A stretch of DNA of 64,000 nt from Bacteroidales bacterium (GCA_024401925.1 JAKSKD010000001.1:1-64000), one strand, 5' to 3'; shown: positions 27,837 through 37,867, numbered from the stretch's first letter. A program made the numbers and translations. The notes: a model not told the origin generated them from the letters alone.

Positions 27837-27866
27837 TTGCTATACTCTTAATATTTCTTACATTTG
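27837..27866 (+). promoter_or_regulatory. Promoter of the GH5-hydrolase pair
   Basis: TTG (27837-27839), 19 bases, TACATTTG (27859-27866) matches the Bacteroidota promoter; the GH5 ATG is 24 bases further at 27891. It rules out the upstream in-frame TTG at 27864, which lies inside the box. Confidence 0.7.
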
Positions 27867-27890
27867 TCTAAACACCAATCCACCAAAAAT

Positions 27891-28883
27891 ATGAAGAAAC
27901 TAGCTATTGCCATCTGCGCCGTACTGGCGCTGGCCTGCTCACCTACGGTCGAGAAGAACTGGGTGAAGGTCGAAGGAAACAAATTCGTTGACGGAGAGGG
28001 AAATGAGGTCGTTTTCCGCGGGCTCTGCTTCTCCGACCCTGTAAAACTTGTCCGCGAGGGGCAGTGGAACGAGAACTATTTCGCTAATGCCGCTGACTGG
28101 GGCGCTAATGTAGTAAGGTTCGCCGTGCATCCTGAGAACATCAATTCCTTCGGCTGGGAGGAGACTTTCGCTGCCATGGATGAGGGTATCGAATTCGCAA
28201 AAAAATACGGCATGTACGTCATCATGGACTGGCATTCAATCGGTAACCTTCTTGACGAAAAGTTCACAAATGACATGTACATCACCACAGTCGAGGAGAC
28301 TTACAAGTTCTGGCGCACCGTCGCAGAGCGTTATAAGGATGAGCCTCAGGTGGCAATATATGAGCTTTTCAACGAGCCTACCGTCACCGGAGAATGCGAG
28401 GGAACGACCTGGACAGAATGGAAGGAATTCCAGGAGGGCCTTATCGACATCATCCGCGAAATCAACCCGAATGCAGTATGTATCTGCGCAGGCTTCAACT
28501 GGGCTTATGACCTCACACAGATTGCTGAGGAGCCTGTAAGACGCGACAATATCGCTTATGTCTGCCACCCTTACCCTATGAAGAGGGACCAGCCTTGGGA
28601 AGAGCAGTGGGAGCAGGATTTCGGCTATGTTGCAGCCACTTATCCTGTAATCTGCACCGAAATAGGTTTCTGCCTCGAGAACGAGCCGGGTGCCCATATT
28701 CCTGTGATGTCAACCCCTGAATACGGCGAGCGCATCACCAAATTCTTCGAGGAGAGAGGAATCTCATTCACCGTATGGTGCTTCGATACGAGCTGGGCTC
28801 CGATGCTGATAAGCGACTGGGACTTCACCCCTACGACTCAGGGAACGTTCTTCAAGGCATACTTGCAGCAATTCAAAAAATAA
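27891..28883 (+). CDS. GH5 family glycoside hydrolase lipoprotein
   Basis: A 330-residue predicted lipoprotein (lipobox LALAC, lipid Cys16). The TIM-barrel GH5 motifs are clear: GANVVRFAVHP, the acid/base Glu162 in YELFNEP, HPYP, and the nucleophile Glu257 in ICTEIGF. GH5 enzymes cleave beta-1,4-glucans, mannans and other beta-glycans; the substrate here cannot be read from the sequence. It pairs with the alpha/beta hydrolase 14 bases downstream and lies at the edge of the glycoprotein locus, so it may act on accompanying cell-wall polysaccharide. Confidence 0.85.
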   Translation: MKKLAIAICAVLALACSPTVEKNWVKVEGNKFVDGEGNEVVFRGLCFSDPVKLVREGQWNENYFANAADWGANVVRFAVHPENINSFGWEETFAAMDEGIEFAKKYGMYVIMDWHSIGNLLDEKFTNDMYITTVEETYKFWRTVAERYKDEPQVAIYELFNEPTVTGECEGTTWTEWKEFQEGLIDIIREINPNAVCICAGFNWAYDLTQIAEEPVRRDNIAYVCHPYPMKRDQPWEEQWEQDFGYVAATYPVICTEIGFCLENEPGAHIPVMSTPEYGERITKFFEERGISFTVWCFDTSWAPMLISDWDFTPTTQGTFFKAYLQQFKK

Positions 28884-28897
28884 ATTTTTAACAATAA

Positions 28898-29854
28898 ATG
28901 AAAGTACCTAAACACATTCTCTTATTTTTACTGGCAGCCCTGGCTGCTGTCAGCTGCAGTCCTGGAAAACTTCTGTGCCGGGCGGTGCTTAATCCTCCAA
29001 GACCGGTATATTACAACATCAAAGATGCACGGAAGCTGGAAGAGGGACGCTTCCCGGGCTTGATGGCCTGGTATGACAGCCTGAAAAAAGAGAATGTGTT
29101 CAGGGACACTTTCATTGTCAACAACACCGGAACTGCGCTGCACGCCGTCTTTGCCGAAAGTCAGGAGAAAAAGGGTGCGGCGGTAATCCTCCACGGGTAT
29201 GGAGTCAACCATATAGCTATGCTCCATATCGCCCGGGTCTATCGGGATTCGCTTGGGTTCAGCGTCCTGCTGCCGGACCTGCAGTATCACGGTCTGAGCG
29301 GAGGGAACTCCGTCCGGATGGGCTGGGATGACAGGCTGGATGTCAGGCAATGGGTAGATGTAGCCCACAGCTTCGCCGGAGGGGACTTCATCCTTGTGCA
29401 CGGAGTATCAATGGGCGGAGCCACCACGATGATGCTCAGCGGAGAGCCCGACCTGCCGGAATACCTCAGAGGATTCATTTCTGACTGCGGCTACACCTCT
29501 GTCTGGGACGAGTTCTGCTATCTCGAGACCCGCTCCCCTTTCACGATGAAGAATCTAGAAAATGCAAATAAGTACTGTAAGCAAACCTATGGATGGGATT
29601 TCCGCGAGGCTTCATCCGTCCTCCAGCTGGAAAAATCCGAAAAACCAGTATTCTTCATCCACGGGGACGGAGATACATTTGTCCCGACAAATTTCGCAAC
29701 GGAATGCTATGACGCGAAGCAGAACGGCTACAAAGAGCTCTGGGTCGTAAAAGACGCTCCGAAACACGCGCAGGCATATCGCACCCACCCCGACGAATAC
29801 ATTGACCATCTGAGACATTTCATAGAAATAATCGCTTCTTCTGTATCTGACTAA
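28898..29854 (+). CDS. Alpha/beta hydrolase lipoprotein
   Basis: A 318-residue predicted lipoprotein (AAVSC, lipid Cys20) of the alpha/beta-hydrolase fold. The oxyanion segment AAVILHGYGVNH and the nucleophile elbow GVSMGG (Ser171) are present, with the likely acid Asp259 (HGDGDTFVP) and base His290 (APKHAQAY). It could be a carbohydrate esterase or a peptidase-like hydrolase; substrate unknown. It follows the GH5 gene by 14 bases and is probably co-expressed. Confidence 0.82.
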   Translation: MKVPKHILLFLLAALAAVSCSPGKLLCRAVLNPPRPVYYNIKDARKLEEGRFPGLMAWYDSLKKENVFRDTFIVNNTGTALHAVFAESQEKKGAAVILHGYGVNHIAMLHIARVYRDSLGFSVLLPDLQYHGLSGGNSVRMGWDDRLDVRQWVDVAHSFAGGDFILVHGVSMGGATTMMLSGEPDLPEYLRGFISDCGYTSVWDEFCYLETRSPFTMKNLENANKYCKQTYGWDFREASSVLQLEKSEKPVFFIHGDGDTFVPTNFATECYDAKQNGYKELWVVKDAPKHAQAYRTHPDEYIDHLRHFIEIIASSVSD

Positions 29855-29972
29855 CATTACCACCTGATTTTCATACCGAAAATACTGATGGCTTTTTCGG
29901 AGCTAATCATCCTCTCAGCTTGCAACAGCAACGGCATCATCTATACCAACAAAGAATTCACCCGGACAAATG

Positions 29973-30230
29973 CTATTTGTGCGGAAAGCTTGGATAATTG
30001 TTTATTGCCGTATCCAGAAATTCGAATCTTTTCTCCAGCCAGTTTTTCAGTTTTCTCACCTCTTCGCTATGGCTGTAGCGGATGTCCCAAATCGACAAAT
30101 CAGTATCTGCGCTGGATACTATAAGTTCCTCGGTGCAGTCAATGCTGTCAAGAAGGTAGCCGAGAAGGTCTTCCTCAACTTCATTCCAGCGCTCCTTCAC
30201 GGCATCCACGAATTCCGGAAGTGTCTTTTT
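29973..30230 (-). pseudogene. C-terminal remnant of a CotH-like protein gene
   Basis: A minus-strand frame open from a TAA at 30231-30233 to a stop at 29973 reads LPEFVDAVKERWNEV, then LLDSIDC...WDI, then EEVRKLKNWLEKRFEFLDTAI. This order (PEFV..VKxRW, a central helix, xLKxWLxxRxxxLD) is what I recall for the extreme C-terminus of CotH-kinase-like secreted proteins. No start or upstream domain remains. The first 50 bases overlap, in another frame, the end of the GH51 gene. It looks like the scar of a replaced gene. Confidence 0.65.
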
Positions 30231-32253
30231 TTATCTTGACTTCATAAACAGCGAACGTACGGCCGCCTATCCTTGTCCTGACAGAAGGGATGCCATTTTC
30301 CGCAGATGTTTGCATTTCTATTTCTGATGTCTTTGGCACGACTGCATACGGAGATTCAATGGTATTCTCTGCTATGGGATTGTCTGAATGGATGGACGTG
30401 ACTGTTCCTCCATTTATCCCGGCTGTTCCCGGAAACTGCAGTTCCACTTCCCTGTTGAATTCATCCAGGTTGGCCAATTTCACGATTACTCTGTCACCGT
30501 CCCTGAGAGACGTGGCGTATAACCTGCTCTGTCCGTCTTTTCCGGCAACAGGCCTGCCATCCATCAATGCCGGGATGACTGTTCCGTGGCCGTTGAGTGA
30601 GTAGAGTTGCTGAACATAGTAGTTTGTGGTCTTTACAACGTTCAGATTGTCGAACCATACAAGGTCCGGACGCCACTGCCAGCCCTTGGTATGTGCAAGC
30701 AAAGGAGCATATGTAGCCATATACACCACATCCGCGTTCCGTTCAAGACCTGTCATAAACGCAGACTCCACAAGGGCCGCATTGAAATGGTTGTATTTCT
30801 TACCGTCAGAACCGTGACAGGCGTACTCGCCGGCAAAAACTTTGGTGCCTTCCCTAGGGTAATTGTCATAACGGTCGGCATTGCGTTCATAGAACAACTC
30901 GCTGCTGTAATAGTGCTCGTCAACAAGGTCGCACCCGAGTTCCCTCATCGCCGGCCACAGTTCATCGAACCATTCTCCTCCGAGATATGGCCCGGCAGAG
31001 CCGATGAGCTTGATTTCCGGATATCTGGCGCGGATCTGCTCAACGAAAGGCTTGAGATGCTCCACGAAATCAGTCCCCCACTGCTCATTGCCCACAGCAA
31101 GGAACTTGAGTCCAAAAGGCTCCGGATGCCCCATCTGTGCACGCACTTTCCCCCAGGTTGATGTGGCAGGACCGTTGGCGAATTCGATAAGATCCAGAGC
31201 ATCGTCTATATAAGGCTGAAGAGCTTTCAAATCTGCGTGGGGATGATCGTCAGGGTCATTCTGGAACTGGCAGGCCATTCCGCAACTGATTACCGGCAGG
31301 GGTTCCGCCCCTATTTCCTCGGCGAAACGGAAGAATTCATAGAATCCAAGACCATATGACTGATAATAGTCAGGGAACATCCTATAGTCAAAGGAATAGT
31401 TCCAGCGGTTCATATTTGTCGGACGGTTCTCCACCGGTCCCACGCTGTTCTTCCACTGATAGCGCTGCTCAAGTGTAGTTCCTTCTACAATGCAGCCTCC
31501 GGGAAATCTCAGCACCCCGGGCTTGAGGTCGGCAAGAGCCTGGGCTATATCCTTTCTGAGTCCGTTGGAATCGCCGTTGTATGTATCTACAGGGAAGAGG
31601 GATACATGTTCAAGATCAACGCAGCAGTCCTGACGGTATCCGTCCTCTTCTGTCCAGCTGCAAAGCACGATTCTCAGTGTCGCATCATCAATTGTTCGCG
31701 GTGCGGTGAATACCACCTCATATTTTTTCCAGTCGCTGCCGTTGATTTCTAGGACTTCTTCATAGAAAATCTGGCTCTCTTCCATCGTGTCATTGTCGCA
31801 CAGGGCGAAATATATCAACTCGCTGCCCGCAGCTCGTGACTTTCTGGAATATGGAGCGGTGCGCGCCCAGACACAAAAACGGTATTGCTCTCCTTCCCTG
31901 ATGCCCATACCGAAAAATCCCTCATTCTCAATGCCGGTATACATCACGGGATGACCGGCATTTTTAAGACGAACATAGTGCGGACATCTCTCGAACGGGC
32001 CGTCATCACGGACTTCAACCTTTCCGAAAGTTTTCCACCCCGACAAAGGATTGTCAAACTCGAAGGATCTGTTTTTTACCAGCTCTGCGTACAGACCTCC
32101 GTCTGCACCGTAGTTGATATCCTCAAAGAAAATACCGTACATAGTCTCCTGTACAGGAAAACCTTCTGCACGTGTGTCAATGGTGATTTTCTGCGCCGTT
32201 GCCACCAATGGCAGCCAGATGGCTGCCAGCGCCAATGCCATCGTCTTTCTCAT
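30181..32253 (-). CDS. GH51 alpha-L-arabinofuranosidase
   Basis: Predicted to release alpha-linked L-arabinofuranose. The 690-residue product from ATG 32251-32253 has a signal peptide (MRKTMALALAAIW..., cleavage after VATA), an N-terminal carbohydrate-binding-like region, and the GH51 barrel: FEDINYGADGGLYAEL, PGVLRFPGGC, acid/base Glu390 in FLAVGNEQW and nucleophile Glu476 in VFAGEYACH. The start directly follows the GH127 stop (2-base gap). The last 15 or so residues, after VYEVKIKK, come from reading into the CotH remnant in another frame and are not family sequence. Alpha-Araf caps occur on extensin Hyp-arabinosides and on pectic arabinan. Confidence 0.9.
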   Translation of the reverse strand: MRKTMALALAAIWLPLVATAQKITIDTRAEGFPVQETMYGIFFEDINYGADGGLYAELVKNRSFEFDNPLSGWKTFGKVEVRDDGPFERCPHYVRLKNAGHPVMYTGIENEGFFGMGIREGEQYRFCVWARTAPYSRKSRAAGSELIYFALCDNDTMEESQIFYEEVLEINGSDWKKYEVVFTAPRTIDDATLRIVLCSWTEEDGYRQDCCVDLEHVSLFPVDTYNGDSNGLRKDIAQALADLKPGVLRFPGGCIVEGTTLEQRYQWKNSVGPVENRPTNMNRWNYSFDYRMFPDYYQSYGLGFYEFFRFAEEIGAEPLPVISCGMACQFQNDPDDHPHADLKALQPYIDDALDLIEFANGPATSTWGKVRAQMGHPEPFGLKFLAVGNEQWGTDFVEHLKPFVEQIRARYPEIKLIGSAGPYLGGEWFDELWPAMRELGCDLVDEHYYSSELFYERNADRYDNYPREGTKVFAGEYACHGSDGKKYNHFNAALVESAFMTGLERNADVVYMATYAPLLAHTKGWQWRPDLVWFDNLNVVKTTNYYVQQLYSLNGHGTVIPALMDGRPVAGKDGQSRLYATSLRDGDRVIVKLANLDEFNREVELQFPGTAGINGGTVTSIHSDNPIAENTIESPYAVVPKTSEIEMQTSAENGIPSVRTRIGGRTFAVYEVKIKKDTSGIRGCREGALE

Positions 32254-32255
32254 AA

Positions 32256-34658
32256 TTACTTGACTGACCATTCATATATACCTGCAGACAATTTGTCCTG
32301 CAGTTCGATTTCAATCTTGACTGCTGAAGTAGTGACCGGTTTGAAGGTTATAGTGCAGTCGGCTAATTTTTTAACAGGGTAAACTGCACTGCTCTCTACC
32401 GGCTGCCAGTTGCCATCACCGTCCAGATAAAGAATCCTCCAGGATTTCGGGAGCCCGCATCCGCCCCACGGCTGGTCCTCGAACCAGAATACCGTGCTTG
32501 AACTTATTGTGCTTGGCTGGGCAAATGTGTAACTTATCCATTCCACGCCTCCCTCCTTTGGCCACCAATGATAATATGGTACTGACATATCATCTTCAGA
32601 CGGTATCAGCCGGTCATTTATTGCGTCGATTGACACAGACATTGTTGATGCGTCAATTTTGCTCTGAGAAGCGAGGGTGGCAGGTTTGGTTGCCCTCACC
32701 GCGCTCAGGTCCTGCGCAAGCCAGACCGCCATCTCACCGCTGCCGCGGTGGCACCAGGCATAGTACGGGATGAGCGTGAGCGTCACGTCCTTGACTTCGA
32801 GTTTCCCGGACTTGTTGAATGCTATGGTCTGGGCTTCGGTTGAAATCTTTTCTACGCTGTAAAGTTCATCACTATGGAACACCTTGAACTCCGGTTCCTG
32901 GTTCAAGAGGACACTGCGTACTGAGAAATCATTGTCAGGCCACTCGGCGCAATAAACCACAGGGCCGCGCTCCACTGAGATGCGTCCGGCGTCAGCCTTG
33001 ACATTTGGATTGGCCTTGACCACGCGCGGCTCCATGTCGAAATGCACGCTGATCTTGTCACCCTTGACCCATTTGCGTTCTATGGTGAAGTATCCGTCCT
33101 CGGTGAGGCTGCCTTCTGCTTTCTCGCCGTTGACGAGGATGCTGTAGCCGAGGCGCTTGCCGTCAGCGTAGGTGTAGAGGTCGCTCGGGACTACCTCGCC
33201 CTTGACCCAGCCAGGGATGCGGATCTTGATGCCGAACGGCTTTTTCTGGGCGGTCTTGTCGATGCTGATGGCTACGTCACCGTTCCAAGGATAGTTGGTC
33301 TCCTGGCTGATGGTTACGGCCTTGCCTTCGATTTTCTGAGTGAGGGTGTTGGAAGCGAACAGGTTGACATACAGGTCATTGCCCTTGGCGGCATAGATAT
33401 AGCCGGGGAATGAAGGTATGAAGCGGCAGATGTTGGAAGGGCAGCAGGCGCAGCCGAACCATGCTTTTCTCTGATGCTGGCCGATGCTTTCGAGAGGGTT
33501 CGGATAGAAGAATCCGTCGCCTTCGAGGCTCACGCCGCTGATGAGACCGTTGTAGAGCGAGCGCTCGAGCACGTCGATGTACTTGCTCTGGCCGTGGAGA
33601 AGGAACATTCTGTAGTTCACATAGACGTTGCCGATGGCGGCGCAGGTCTCACAGTAGGCGCTCATATTAGGGAGCTCGTAGTTGTCTCCGAAGGCTTCAC
33701 CGTCATTTGTGGCACCGATGCCGCCGGTGATGTAGAGCTTCTTGCTGACGATGTTGTCCCAGATGCGGTCAATGGCGTCGATATATGCCTTCTCTCCGGT
33801 AAGGGCGGCCACATCAGCGATGCCTGAATACATATAGGCAGCGCGGACGGCGTGTCCCACAGCCTCATCCTGCTCAAGGATGGGTTTGTGTGCCTGGCTG
33901 TACTCATCCGAACGCTCCGTGTATCCTCTCTTGTCAAGGAAGAACTTGGCCTGGTCGAGGTATTTCCTGTCTCCTGTAACTGTATAGAGTTTGCTGAGTG
34001 CCATTTCTGCAATCTGATGCCCCGGGACACGCACCACCTGACCTTCTCCTTCGCCGATTTCGCGGCATACGCAGTCAGCGTAGCGGATGGCTATGTCGAG
34101 AAAAGTCCTCTTGCCTGTGGCCTGATAGTGGGCTATGGCACCTTCCACCATATGACCCAGGTTGTAGAACTCGTGGCTGAGGTCTTCCACCATCTCCCAG
34201 CGGTGCTCACCTGCCCACTCGTGAGGGTGCTCAGGATTCATTGTACGCGAAGTGTACAGATATCCGTCCGGTTCCTGCGCGGCCTCCACAATTGCGAGCA
34301 CACTGTCAATATATGCTTCAAGCTTCGCATCCGGATAAGTCTGCAGTATATAACTGGCCCCTTCTATGGTTTTGTATACGTCCGTGTCATCGAACGCCAA
34401 TCCGCCAACCTCGAATCCGAGATTATGGTCTGCATTCATTTGCTGTGCGGCTTTGACGAAATTGTCGTAGCGTCCCGTTTCCTCGCATTTGCTGAAGGCG
34501 AGAGGGATGGTGACTTCGCGGGAGGCCTTGAGTCTCTGGCCCCAGAAGGAAGCGGATTCAACCTTGACGGAGGTGAAAGGCACCGGGTCAATCGGGTACT
34601 GCGCGAATGCTGACACTGTCAGGACAAGCGCTGCGGCGGTCATTGCAAATCTTTTCAT
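32256..34658 (-). CDS. GH127 beta-L-arabinofuranosidase
   Basis: Expected to release L-arabinose from beta-L-Araf units, as HypBA1 of Bifidobacterium longum does on Hyp-linked beta-arabinooligosaccharides of extensin. The 800-residue product has a signal peptide (about 20 residues), the (alpha/alpha)6 barrel, and the zinc/cysteine site: Glu337 and Cys339 (YCETCAAIGN) with Cys405 and Cys406 (CACCPSN); by homology the first Cys of the pair is the nucleophile. A C-terminal beta-sandwich (about 670-800) may bind sugar. It lies between the GH97 fusion and GH51 genes, 11 and 2 bases apart. Confidence 0.93.
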   Translation of the reverse strand: MKRFAMTAAALVLTVSAFAQYPIDPVPFTSVKVESASFWGQRLKASREVTIPLAFSKCEETGRYDNFVKAAQQMNADHNLGFEVGGLAFDDTDVYKTIEGASYILQTYPDAKLEAYIDSVLAIVEAAQEPDGYLYTSRTMNPEHPHEWAGEHRWEMVEDLSHEFYNLGHMVEGAIAHYQATGKRTFLDIAIRYADCVCREIGEGEGQVVRVPGHQIAEMALSKLYTVTGDRKYLDQAKFFLDKRGYTERSDEYSQAHKPILEQDEAVGHAVRAAYMYSGIADVAALTGEKAYIDAIDRIWDNIVSKKLYITGGIGATNDGEAFGDNYELPNMSAYCETCAAIGNVYVNYRMFLLHGQSKYIDVLERSLYNGLISGVSLEGDGFFYPNPLESIGQHQRKAWFGCACCPSNICRFIPSFPGYIYAAKGNDLYVNLFASNTLTQKIEGKAVTISQETNYPWNGDVAISIDKTAQKKPFGIKIRIPGWVKGEVVPSDLYTYADGKRLGYSILVNGEKAEGSLTEDGYFTIERKWVKGDKISVHFDMEPRVVKANPNVKADAGRISVERGPVVYCAEWPDNDFSVRSVLLNQEPEFKVFHSDELYSVEKISTEAQTIAFNKSGKLEVKDVTLTLIPYYAWCHRGSGEMAVWLAQDLSAVRATKPATLASQSKIDASTMSVSIDAINDRLIPSEDDMSVPYYHWWPKEGGVEWISYTFAQPSTISSSTVFWFEDQPWGGCGLPKSWRILYLDGDGNWQPVESSAVYPVKKLADCTITFKPVTTSAVKIEIELQDKLSAGIYEWSVK

Positions 34659-34669
34659 GGTATAATTGT

Positions 34670-37600
34670 TTATTTATTGATTCTTATGCTGTATGGCCAC
34701 TGGGCCTGAGAGTTCATGATGTGCTCCGAAGGGGCTCCCATGACGACGAACCAGAGGCACTGGATATCCTGATCCTGAGGTGCGGAATATGAAACTGTCC
34801 CTGTGGCGGACTTATGCATAGGGCAATAGATGGAGTGTCCGTCAGCGCCGATGGCCAGGAAACCGTATCTCCATCCCGCGAGGTCTTTGTTTTCGCCGTT
34901 GAATCCCTCCAGACCGGCTTCTCCTCTGAAATCGATGCTTACAGTCTCTCCTCTATGAGGCACTTCGACCGGGATGGCGTTGAAGCCGTAGTCTTCAGGG
35001 CAGTTGTCCTTGGCTACCCTCTGCCAGCCTTCTTCTGCAGGGGACAGTTTTGTGACATTCTTGTTGGCATAAGGGCGGCTTTCCTCCCAAACCCTTTCAT
35101 AATCCCAATTTACGAAATGGCAGCAGCCGTCCCACATTTCATCGTTGAACTGCTCCTGGGTCATGTTGAAATGCCTCTTGTATGTCATTACCGGGTCTTC
35201 TCCTATGCGTCCCTCGCGGTAAAGGTCAGCTATCAGGCCGACACCGTGACGGGCAGCCCAGTCCTCGATGACATAAGGGGAGTGGTACATGTTTTCAAAA
35301 TGCAGGAATGCTTTGTGAGTCAATGTGTTCCATGCGTCCCAATGGTATTTCTCGCTTGTCTGCCACTCAGGGTTGACGTTCCAGAGCATCCATTGTGAGG
35401 TCATCTCGAAGAAAGGACTTCCGCCCCACGCCTGACCCATGTCATCGCATGATATCTGGCTCTGGAATGAGTGGCCGAGCTCGTGTGCGATGCAGTTCAG
35501 CCTGCTGTCCTGTATGCGTCCCGGAGTCACCCAAAGCGCTCCGATGGTGCTGTCGACGTCGCCGCCGTAAGCTGTCTGCTCAAGGTCATAGCGGACATGG
35601 CATATCATCCTGTACTTGTCTGCGATGGAGCCTTTCTGGATGAACCCCATTTCATCCTTGTAGCATTTGTAGAATCTTTCCAGATTATCCGCAAGGTTCT
35701 TCAAGTCCCAGGTCATAGGCTGTCCGCCAAGCTCCGGAGCCTTGGAAGGTTCTGCTCCGAATCCTTTCTGCCAGAAAATGGCTACATTGTCGGTGCAGTA
35801 CATCCTATGGTAGCTCCACTGGCTCTCCGGATCGTTCGGGTCCTGCCCACCCCATTCTTCGGGGATGTATATCATCTTCCCTTTGGGAAGCTCGGATTTC
35901 TTGATGAGCTTCATGGCGAAACCGCCTCCGGAGGCCATCCTGATGCTGATGGACTCGCCTTTGCGGACCGTTTTGTGCTCAAGGACGTAATCCTGTGCGT
36001 TCTTGTCGGCGTTGGCTCCGTCCCGGAGCAAATGCAGATTGTATTTGCCCTCGCCGAGGAAGTCAAGTGATATGTCCACATCCTTCCCGTCCCAGTCGGC
36101 GAGTCCGCCCACGTACCAGTTGTCGCCCACACGGCGGGCAATGACGACGTATCCGCCCATCTTTCCGTCAAGGCACACGGTCTGCTCGTATGTGCGTGGC
36201 AGTGTGCTGATGAAATCCGTCACATCTTTTTCTTTCTCGTAGCGTGAAGGTGTGTCGCAGAGCATGGTGAGAGGGGAGTCCACGGCTATGTAGATGGCCG
36301 CCTGCTGGCCGCGTGTGCCGAGTGAGAACGGGTTGCTGTAAACAGGCTTGAAATCTTCCAATGATGCGTTCAGCATGGCTCCCGGGGTGAAGTCGGTGTA
36401 TCCGCACATCTGTCTGATAAACGGGAATGTAACGAGATATTCAGGCATGTTGATGCTTGCCTCGCCCCATTTGACCTCTTCCATTCCGAATACTGACTCG
36501 AAGTTCAGCACGTTCGGATAAGTCCTGTTCATACCAGCTGGCGGATAGATGCCGTGGTAGTCGAGCACCAGATGGTGGCGGGCGGCGGCTTCAGCTATCC
36601 TCCATGCCATCTCCACGCCTGTCTGGTCGCCTCTGTCGAGGAAATCCACCTTGAAACCGGCTATGCCCATATCAGCGTAGTGCTTGCATGTCTCCTCCAG
36701 CTTGTCATCGAGTACGTTGAATACAGTCCAGAGTATAAGCTTCACGTTCCTTTCCGCGGCATACTTCACCAGAGCCGGAATGTCAAGCTCAGGGATCGGA
36801 GTGAGCATGTCGCCTGAAGACGGCACATACCAACCTTCGTCAAGAATAATGTATTCCAAGCCGTTAGCGGCGGCGAAATCTATATATTTCCTGTATGTAG
36901 GCATGTTGATGCCAGCCTTGAAGTCCACTCCGGTGAGTCCCCAGTCGTTCCACCATTCCCATGCCGAGAAACCTGGCTTGATCCATGATGTGTCACCTAT
37001 CCTCGATGGCTCAGCCAATGCGTACACGAGGTCGTTCACAGGCATCTCAGTGTCTTCGCGGGAAACGGCAAGGATTCTCCACGGGAAAGTCCTCACGCCT
37101 TCGAATGTGCAGATGAAGTCCTTTGTGTCAGTGACATACTGCTGCTGGCGTCCCGGATATCTGTCGTATGCAGATGGGTAGGCCGGGAATTCTCCCGCTA
37201 TGGCCGTGCTTCCCTTTTCCGGACGTACGAACATCACCGGATATGACTGAATGTCCGCTTCCAGGATGGTCACGCGCGCTCCGTCGGTGTTTACGCTTGC
37301 GGGAAGGAAACCGGGTATGGCTGCGTCGGCCTTGCTTATGTTTTCAGTTCTGTATGTGTTCTGGAAGGCCATGGCGTATGGCTTCTTCTCGTTCGTGGTG
37401 TAAGCCATGGTGAGCTCGTAGTCTTCGCTGAAAACGAATGACGCCGTTTCGTCGGTGACAGTTGTGCTCACTCCCTGTTCTCCTCCGAAGAACCTGTATG
37501 CAGCTCCCTGGTTTGAAACGATCCATTCCATGCCCCAGCCTTTCCCGAAATCCAGCTTGAGTGTGTTGTATTCGAAGCTGAAGGTATCCTGTCTGTAGAA

Positions 37601-37867
37601 TGGAGCTTCTATCCGTTCCTTGACCGGTGATTTCGAGATACGTGCTTTTCTGACTTTTGTGGAAGTTCCGAAGGTTCTTCCGTCTGAGAGTTTCATTTCA
37701 GCGATGCTTGTCGACATCGCTGTCCTTCCATCGATAGTGAGGCAGTAAGCTCCGTCCTGGATGCTGACTGAAATCCTGCCGTCAGGGGAGAATACCTCTG
37801 TTCTGGATGATGCATGTGCGCCCAAGGCTATGAAAAGAGCCGCCAAGGCCGGAAAAAGTGATTTCAT
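34670..37867 (-). CDS. GH97 alpha-galactosidase fused to a DUF6055 zinc-peptidase-like domain
   Basis: A 1065-residue secreted fusion (signal peptide to about residue 19). Residues 20-640 form a GH97 enzyme of the retaining alpha-galactosidase type: WEWWNDWGLTG, ILDEGWY, nucleophile Asp408 in FKVDFLDRGDQ and likely acid/base Glu457 in LNFESVFGMEE. From about 650 to the end it matches the DUF6055 protein encoded at 50112-51818, with the zincin motif HELGH at 795-799, a following WGG...FFEMTSQW segment and the shared end WPYSIRINK. Joining a glycosidase to a peptidase-like domain fits attack on an alpha-galactosylated protein; that role is inferred. First gene of a GH97-GH127-GH51 operon divergent from the regulator. 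Confidence 0.9.
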   Translation of the reverse strand: MKSLFPALAALFIALGAHASSRTEVFSPDGRISVSIQDGAYCLTIDGRTAMSTSIAEMKLSDGRTFGTSTKVRKARISKSPVKERIEAPFYRQDTFSFEYNTLKLDFGKGWGMEWIVSNQGAAYRFFGGEQGVSTTVTDETASFVFSEDYELTMAYTTNEKKPYAMAFQNTYRTENISKADAAIPGFLPASVNTDGARVTILEADIQSYPVMFVRPEKGSTAIAGEFPAYPSAYDRYPGRQQQYVTDTKDFICTFEGVRTFPWRILAVSREDTEMPVNDLVYALAEPSRIGDTSWIKPGFSAWEWWNDWGLTGVDFKAGINMPTYRKYIDFAAANGLEYIILDEGWYVPSSGDMLTPIPELDIPALVKYAAERNVKLILWTVFNVLDDKLEETCKHYADMGIAGFKVDFLDRGDQTGVEMAWRIAEAAARHHLVLDYHGIYPPAGMNRTYPNVLNFESVFGMEEVKWGEASINMPEYLVTFPFIRQMCGYTDFTPGAMLNASLEDFKPVYSNPFSLGTRGQQAAIYIAVDSPLTMLCDTPSRYEKEKDVTDFISTLPRTYEQTVCLDGKMGGYVVIARRVGDNWYVGGLADWDGKDVDISLDFLGEGKYNLHLLRDGANADKNAQDYVLEHKTVRKGESISIRMASGGGFAMKLIKKSELPKGKMIYIPEEWGGQDPNDPESQWSYHRMYCTDNVAIFWQKGFGAEPSKAPELGGQPMTWDLKNLADNLERFYKCYKDEMGFIQKGSIADKYRMICHVRYDLEQTAYGGDVDSTIGALWVTPGRIQDSRLNCIAHELGHSFQSQISCDDMGQAWGGSPFFEMTSQWMLWNVNPEWQTSEKYHWDAWNTLTHKAFLHFENMYHSPYVIEDWAARHGVGLIADLYREGRIGEDPVMTYKRHFNMTQEQFNDEMWDGCCHFVNWDYERVWEESRPYANKNVTKLSPAEEGWQRVAKDNCPEDYGFNAIPVEVPHRGETVSIDFRGEAGLEGFNGENKDLAGWRYGFLAIGADGHSIYCPMHKSATGTVSYSAPQDQDIQCLWFVVMGAPSEHIMNSQAQWPYSIRINK

